Shown here in pieces: positions 16,001-18,302 of a stretch of DNA of 18,302 bases; the first letter of the stretch is position 1; every line of letters starts with the position of its first letter. The translations under genes and the position numbers were made by a program. This DNA comes from an uncultured Victivallales bacterium (GTDB taxonomy: Bacteria > Verrucomicrobiota > Lentisphaeria > Oligosphaerales > JAFGRS01): NCBI GenBank assembly GCA_903834675.1, contig CAILKC010000546.1, positions 1-18,302 of the forward strand, written 5' to 3'. The notes under the pieces are model-generated. The model was not told the origin of the DNA. It saw nothing but the letters and a program-made list of their open reading frames with translations, and made no database searches.

Positions 16001-16887
16001 CCCGCGACCAGGAGCTTGCTGGCTGGCGGCTCGGTCAGCGCCTTCCGCACATCGCGCAGGGATGCCAGAACCGCCTCCCAGTCGGCAGGCCGCTCGGCGG
16101 CATCCTTCCGCAGCAACCCCCCCACCAAATCCGAAATCCGGCCCGGCACCGCAGGATTGCGCTGGCGCAGTGGCTCAAGCGTCTCATTCAGGTGCCGCTG
16201 CATCACCTCCTGCGCCTTCTCACCGGGAAACGGCGGGGTACCGCCAAACATGTCGTAAAGCGTCGCCCCGAACGAATAGATGTCCGACCGGCAGTCCCCC
16301 TTCGCTTGCTCGCCCCGGATCACCTCGGGAGCCGCATAGAGGGGCGTCAGCATGATGTCCGAACCGGTAAAGTCATGGCCGTCGACCTTGGCCAGACCGA
16401 AGTCCGCCAGTTTACTATCCCCGGCCTGATTGATCATGATGTTGTCAGGCTTGATGTCCCCGTGGGTCAGACGTTGGCGCAACCACCCGTAATTCAAAGC
16501 GTCGGCAACGTCAATGGCCATCTCTATCCCGGGACCCGGACGAACGTAGCCCTGGCGCCGGATACGCTGCTGCAAGGTCTCGCCTTCGACGTACTCCATA
16601 GCGAAGAAATGAATGCCGCCCTCGGCAATGCCGGCATCATACGCCTGCACAATGTGGGCATGCGACAGCGCGGCAGCCGCCCGGGCCTCATTGAAGAAGC
16701 GACTCACAAACTCATGGTTGGCCGCCAGTTCGTCGGAGAGGACCTTCAGGGCGACCGGACGATCCAGGTTAAGCTGCCGGGCACGATAGACCACGGCCAT
16801 CGCGCCGTGGCCGATCTCGGCCTCGATGCGATACCCCGCAATCCGGGCTCCCGGAGAGAGAATGCGCTTGGCAGTAGCTACAGCCAT
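13069..16887 (-). CDS. Receptor-like Ser/Thr protein kinase, large C-terminal domain
   Basis: This 1272-residue protein has an N-terminal Hanks-type kinase domain (about 19-282): glycine loop IGHGAMAVVY (25-34), lysine K48 in VALKVL, helix-C E67, catalytic loop THGDIKPDN (141-149, D144, K146, N149), DFG (162-164) and APE (186-188). The catalytic loop is HGD rather than HRD, and the third loop glycine is Ala, so it is a non-RD variant that could still be active. One membrane segment follows (about 323-341). A Pro/Ala/Glu-rich linker (about 345-530) leads to some 740 residues of mostly helical sequence that I do not recognise. Topology predicts a cytoplasmic kinase and a periplasmic sensor. No ribosome binding site is clear at the ATG. 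The 144 bases upstream show no convincing promoter. It appears to lead the mcsA-mcsB-clpC-FHA run. Confidence 0.88.
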   Translation of the reverse strand: MAVATAKRILSPGARIAGYRIEAEIGHGAMAVVYRARQLNLDRPVALKVLSDELAANHEFVSRFFNEARAAAALSHAHIVQAYDAGIAEGGIHFFAMEYVEGETLQQRIRRQGYVRPGPGIEMAIDVADALNYGWLRQRLTHGDIKPDNIMINQAGDSKLADFGLAKVDGHDFTGSDIMLTPLYAAPEVIRGEQAKGDCRSDIYSFGATLYDMFGGTPPFPGEKAQEVMQRHLNETLEPLRQRNPAVPGRISDLVGGLLRKDAAERPADWEAVLASLRDVRKALTEPPASKLLVAGASPIKLRAVRQARPTLTVPQRRGLGRWVALGILLLLAGSAAVVVAKRRPGVRPPPRTLVAPSAASAGPAPVTALPASGRTVAEPWEEVRRQTLAESDPERALARLEDFAKSHAGEELPTAYAALLAKCQGEVRKRSAALDPAAGAPGEERTSEGPEAVAGLPSETAPGAAPGALEGAEGAALAVPAEGRSDPEKTLPEPTGAVSAAAVQGQDLVTPSDLRTDAFVAYMGRLASFEYRLPLRLEATMKEGQEWLLNFNQDSAERAAVAFVLSTVLPALDEALPKLVANPNALVGMKIPGREYKDCTVASIDVKEIMLREQTQYGVVSRKLAWQRLDNPAALILHLSQKLALRGASWGDRRPFLALMLLSRNAKLFDDAVRDLPEAPERADWERLRTGLTRATAESEALRLWQKALEARRESEETAAYRLLLKLQATRSGVSERYGERVGKLTAELALGVPEVAGGALVRESAAQVDADAATALVKILLASTRYGAADFPEKADLESLRRRAVAGLPEEAWVRQYLQPLRRQPQDLILPFARPASPGIPSLAMRMLQAQGESSDNGAAAQADKLAILEGPSLLELGDWAGAERLVSKWQANALAPLPPPARAAAWFSRGLTDSRFGVTNERAITEALRQCSRELADKADSEFVLLPQVLALEYGLFLRCGDADVQSYLSSTEALKPRGPTADLRCRLILDLAALSLDRRQAETVGRLSAAVLATLASAADWGLDDLEVALVRLAMARSKDAKALGAAMAKLDVRVSTEWHLRLVVSAALAREPLDEGVWRSANEWINEKGMSFGPVGGTAVYDLALARIGQLLAADNLQGADDTAAWALALTYPCMAPYYARLTFVRWGLARLRRGAGNRELSEQVEAAAAANREEKTLARLFRGEAQRDKAKEAVRDHAEGKFWFDWLTATERLGGVGNKEARKSLERFGSSRLPRAEQILANGVVDWGERSSPGNPGQGRGKPTPP

Positions 16888-17031
16888 GTGACCATGAAAC
16901 GGCGATACCGACGCCGTGCCTGTCCAGTTCGATCCACAGAAACAGTCGGGACTGCGCTCCCCACGGGCCAGCGCGCCTGGCGGGTGAACTCCAGGCCAAC
17001 CCCCGGAGGAAACGGCCGCAATCCTGCCATA

Positions 17032-18045
17032 TCAGTACGCCGCCGAAGCAATGACCGGCCGGATCGTGGTGCAGCCAATCAGGCTGAGCCGATCCTGCAG
17101 GGCCGCGTACATGGCATCGTCCTCGTACGTGCCAACAATGGCGCCACCACTGCCAGCAAACTTGGCGGAGGCGCCCGTCTGACGCGCCTCATAGACCATC
17201 CGCGCGTTGGCCTCAGATACCTTGAAAACGCGGTTGCGCAGGTCAAAATTGGCATTCACTAGCGCCGGAATCTTTTCCACCTTCCCGCTCATGAGCGCCT
17301 CAAACCCCTGCTGAGCGATATCCGCAAACTCCCGCATGGCCGCGGCCACGCGTTCCTGCTCCCGCACCGCGACATCGGCGAGTTTTCGGTGGTAGATGCC
17401 CGAGAACTCGGCCCGGTCCGGGTCGTAGGCAAGGTAAAGGCGCGGTAAGCGCTCTGGCTCGATGTACTGGTATTTCCCGCAGTCGTGTTCCTCGAAATGC
17501 TGACGCTCGAAATCCATGAAAACCAGGCCGTCATACATCTGGATCACGCGGTCCTGCATGCCGCAATGGATGCCCAACTCCTCCTTCTCCGCCCGCCAGC
17601 ACAGGGTCGGAATGATGTGCTTGGGAATGCGCTCCTCGATGCCGTAGAAGCGCAGCAGGGCTTTGAACATGGCCGTGCAAATGGCGCTGGAGCCGCCCAG
17701 TCCGACCAGTCTCGGTACCGTGCTGCGGTAGCGCACGGTGAAGTTGCGCTTGGGCAGAGCGATGGCCTGGCCGCGGCAGTACTCGGCAAACACCTTCGAC
17801 ACCGCTTTCACCAGCCGCACCCCACCGTAATAACCGTAGTGCTGGACCGTGTGGGTCAAGTGATCAAGGCTGTCAAAGACATTGGTATCCACATCGCCCG
17901 GAAGAAACTCGATCTCCGGACTCTCGTAGAGGGTCACATCGACCCCGAAGTTGGTGAAGGAAAAAGCAATTGTCTTGCCGTAGTAACCGTCCGAGGGATT
18001 GCCGAGGAAACCGGCTCGGGCGTAGGACCGAGTTTGCAGCAACAT
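17032..18045 (-). CDS. GHMP-family sugar kinase, glucuronokinase-like
   Basis: This is a predicted sugar-1-kinase of 337 residues. The three GHMP motifs are present: motif 1 ARAGFLGNPSDGYYGKTI (9-26), ATP-binding motif 2 VGLGGSSAICTA (114-125), and motif 3 AKFAGSGGAIVG (294-305). The stretch AEKEELGIHCGMQDRVIQMY (152-171), with likely catalytic D165, and GLVFMDF are very like plant glucuronokinase, which makes glucuronate-1-phosphate. Heptose kinases of the HddA type belong to the same superfamily and are an alternative, given the LPS genes downstream. The ATG at 18045 has a GAGG about 10 bases upstream. A 144-base gap separates it from the Ser/Thr kinase, so it may be a separate unit. Confidence 0.8.
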   Translation of the reverse strand: MLLQTRSYARAGFLGNPSDGYYGKTIAFSFTNFGVDVTLYESPEIEFLPGDVDTNVFDSLDHLTHTVQHYGYYGGVRLVKAVSKVFAEYCRGQAIALPKRNFTVRYRSTVPRLVGLGGSSAICTAMFKALLRFYGIEERIPKHIIPTLCWRAEKEELGIHCGMQDRVIQMYDGLVFMDFERQHFEEHDCGKYQYIEPERLPRLYLAYDPDRAEFSGIYHRKLADVAVREQERVAAAMREFADIAQQGFEALMSGKVEKIPALVNANFDLRNRVFKVSEANARMVYEARQTGASAKFAGSGGAIVGTYEDDAMYAALQDRLSLIGCTTIRPVIASAAY

Positions 18046-18128
18046 AGCGTCACAACCTCAACCTTCTTGGGGCACCCCGGGGCGCCGTGCAGCGAGCGCC
18101 TCCGTCGTCACCTCACGGCGCGCCCAAC

Positions 18129-18134
18129 AATATA
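18129..18134 (-). promoter_or_regulatory. Possible -10 element for the GHMP kinase gene
   Basis: On the minus strand the sequence reads TATATT (five of six to TATAAT) in an AT-richer patch of otherwise very GC-rich DNA, about 84 bases before the GHMP kinase start. The hexamer 17 bases further upstream, GCGACT, is not a -35 match. This is therefore a weak candidate resting on position and base composition only. Confidence 0.22.
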
Positions 18135-18154
18135 GCATGGGTACGATCCCGAGT

Positions 18155-18171
18155 CGCCGCCCGCGGCGGCG
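18155..18171. other. Small GC-rich stem-loop
   Basis: CGCCGCC (18155-18161) and GGCGGCG (18165-18171) pair exactly around a three-base loop. It lies between the possible -10 element of the GHMP kinase and the unexplained right edge. No T-run follows on the minus strand, so it is at best an atypical terminator for a gene beyond the window. In DNA of this GC content such hairpins also arise by chance. Apart from this and the -10 candidate I see no firm feature in 18,046-18,302. Confidence 0.3.
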
Positions 18172-18302
18172 GCGGCAGGGCTGTTTCAAGAAACGACCGC
18201 CGTCGTACCGTCGGCCGTGAAAGCGGCGTCGACGGGCCGCGTCTGCGGCCCTCTGCCGCACGCAGTCCATATCGCGCCTTGGCCAGGTGCGTGTGCAAGG
18301 TC

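Noticed and set aside
16975..16996. Inverted repeat GCCTGG/CCAGGC between the GHMP and Ser/Thr kinase genes
   Set aside because: It has a six-base stem with a ten-base loop and no T-run, which is too weak to call a terminator. The surrounding 144 bases show no convincing promoter either.
1..18302. CRISPR array, prophage, insertion sequence, tRNA or rRNA
   Set aside because: I saw no spaced direct repeats, transposase or phage genes, or tRNA-like cloverleaf. The window is almost fully occupied by housekeeping and signalling genes on one strand.

Overview
The window is bacterial chromosomal DNA with high GC content. All 16 supported genes lie on the minus strand, packed head to tail from about 18,045 down to 345, so transcription runs right to left. 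Two features together suggest a diderm of the Planctomycetes-Verrucomicrobia-Chlamydiae group, perhaps Kiritimatiellota, Lentisphaerota or Verrucomicrobiota: a full set of Kdo/LPS export genes, which implies a Gram-negative envelope, and a ClpC-McsA-McsB module best known from Firmicutes. A large transmembrane Ser/Thr kinase and an FHA protein fit that guess. The taxonomy is inference, since no rRNA or marker phylogeny is available here.

Reading in the direction of transcription, the right edge (18,046-18,302) is non-coding or holds the tail of an unrecognised gene. A GHMP sugar kinase resembling plant glucuronokinase follows (17,032-18,045). After a 144-base gap comes a signalling and proteolysis block. 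It holds a 1272-residue receptor-like Ser/Thr kinase (13,069-16,887), mcsA, mcsB, clpC, and a membrane-anchored FHA-like protein whose GTG start sits one base after the clpC stop. The block runs without a break into the inner-core LPS genes: heptose-7-phosphate kinase (rfaE1/hldA), kdsB, kdsA and kdsC. The LPS transport genes lptC, lptA and lptB come next, then hpf (ribosome hibernation), a dCMP deaminase and an unusually short uvrC. The last 344 bases carry two adjacent GC-rich palindromes and no convincing gene.

The genes fall into three jobs. The kdsA/B/C and rfaE1 products make CMP-Kdo and phosphorylated heptose for the LPS inner core, and LptC/A/B are the bridge and ATPase parts of LPS export. 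ClpC with McsA and McsB is the arginine-phosphorylation-linked protein quality control system. The kinase and FHA protein look like a membrane signalling layer wrapped around it. Spacings of a few bases or short overlaps from clpC to lptB indicate translational coupling, so envelope synthesis and stress proteolysis may be co-expressed.

The most interesting point is the state of the signalling parts. McsB has Asp at both catalytic Glu positions and Ser at the catalytic Cys position, while ClpC keeps both N-terminal phosphoarginine-binding GTEH motifs. The FHA domain lacks its usual phosphothreonine-binding residues. The Ser/Thr kinase has HGD in place of HRD and a changed glycine loop. This could be a rewired or non-canonical version of the McsAB-ClpC system coupled to a receptor kinase, although its function cannot be established from sequence alone.
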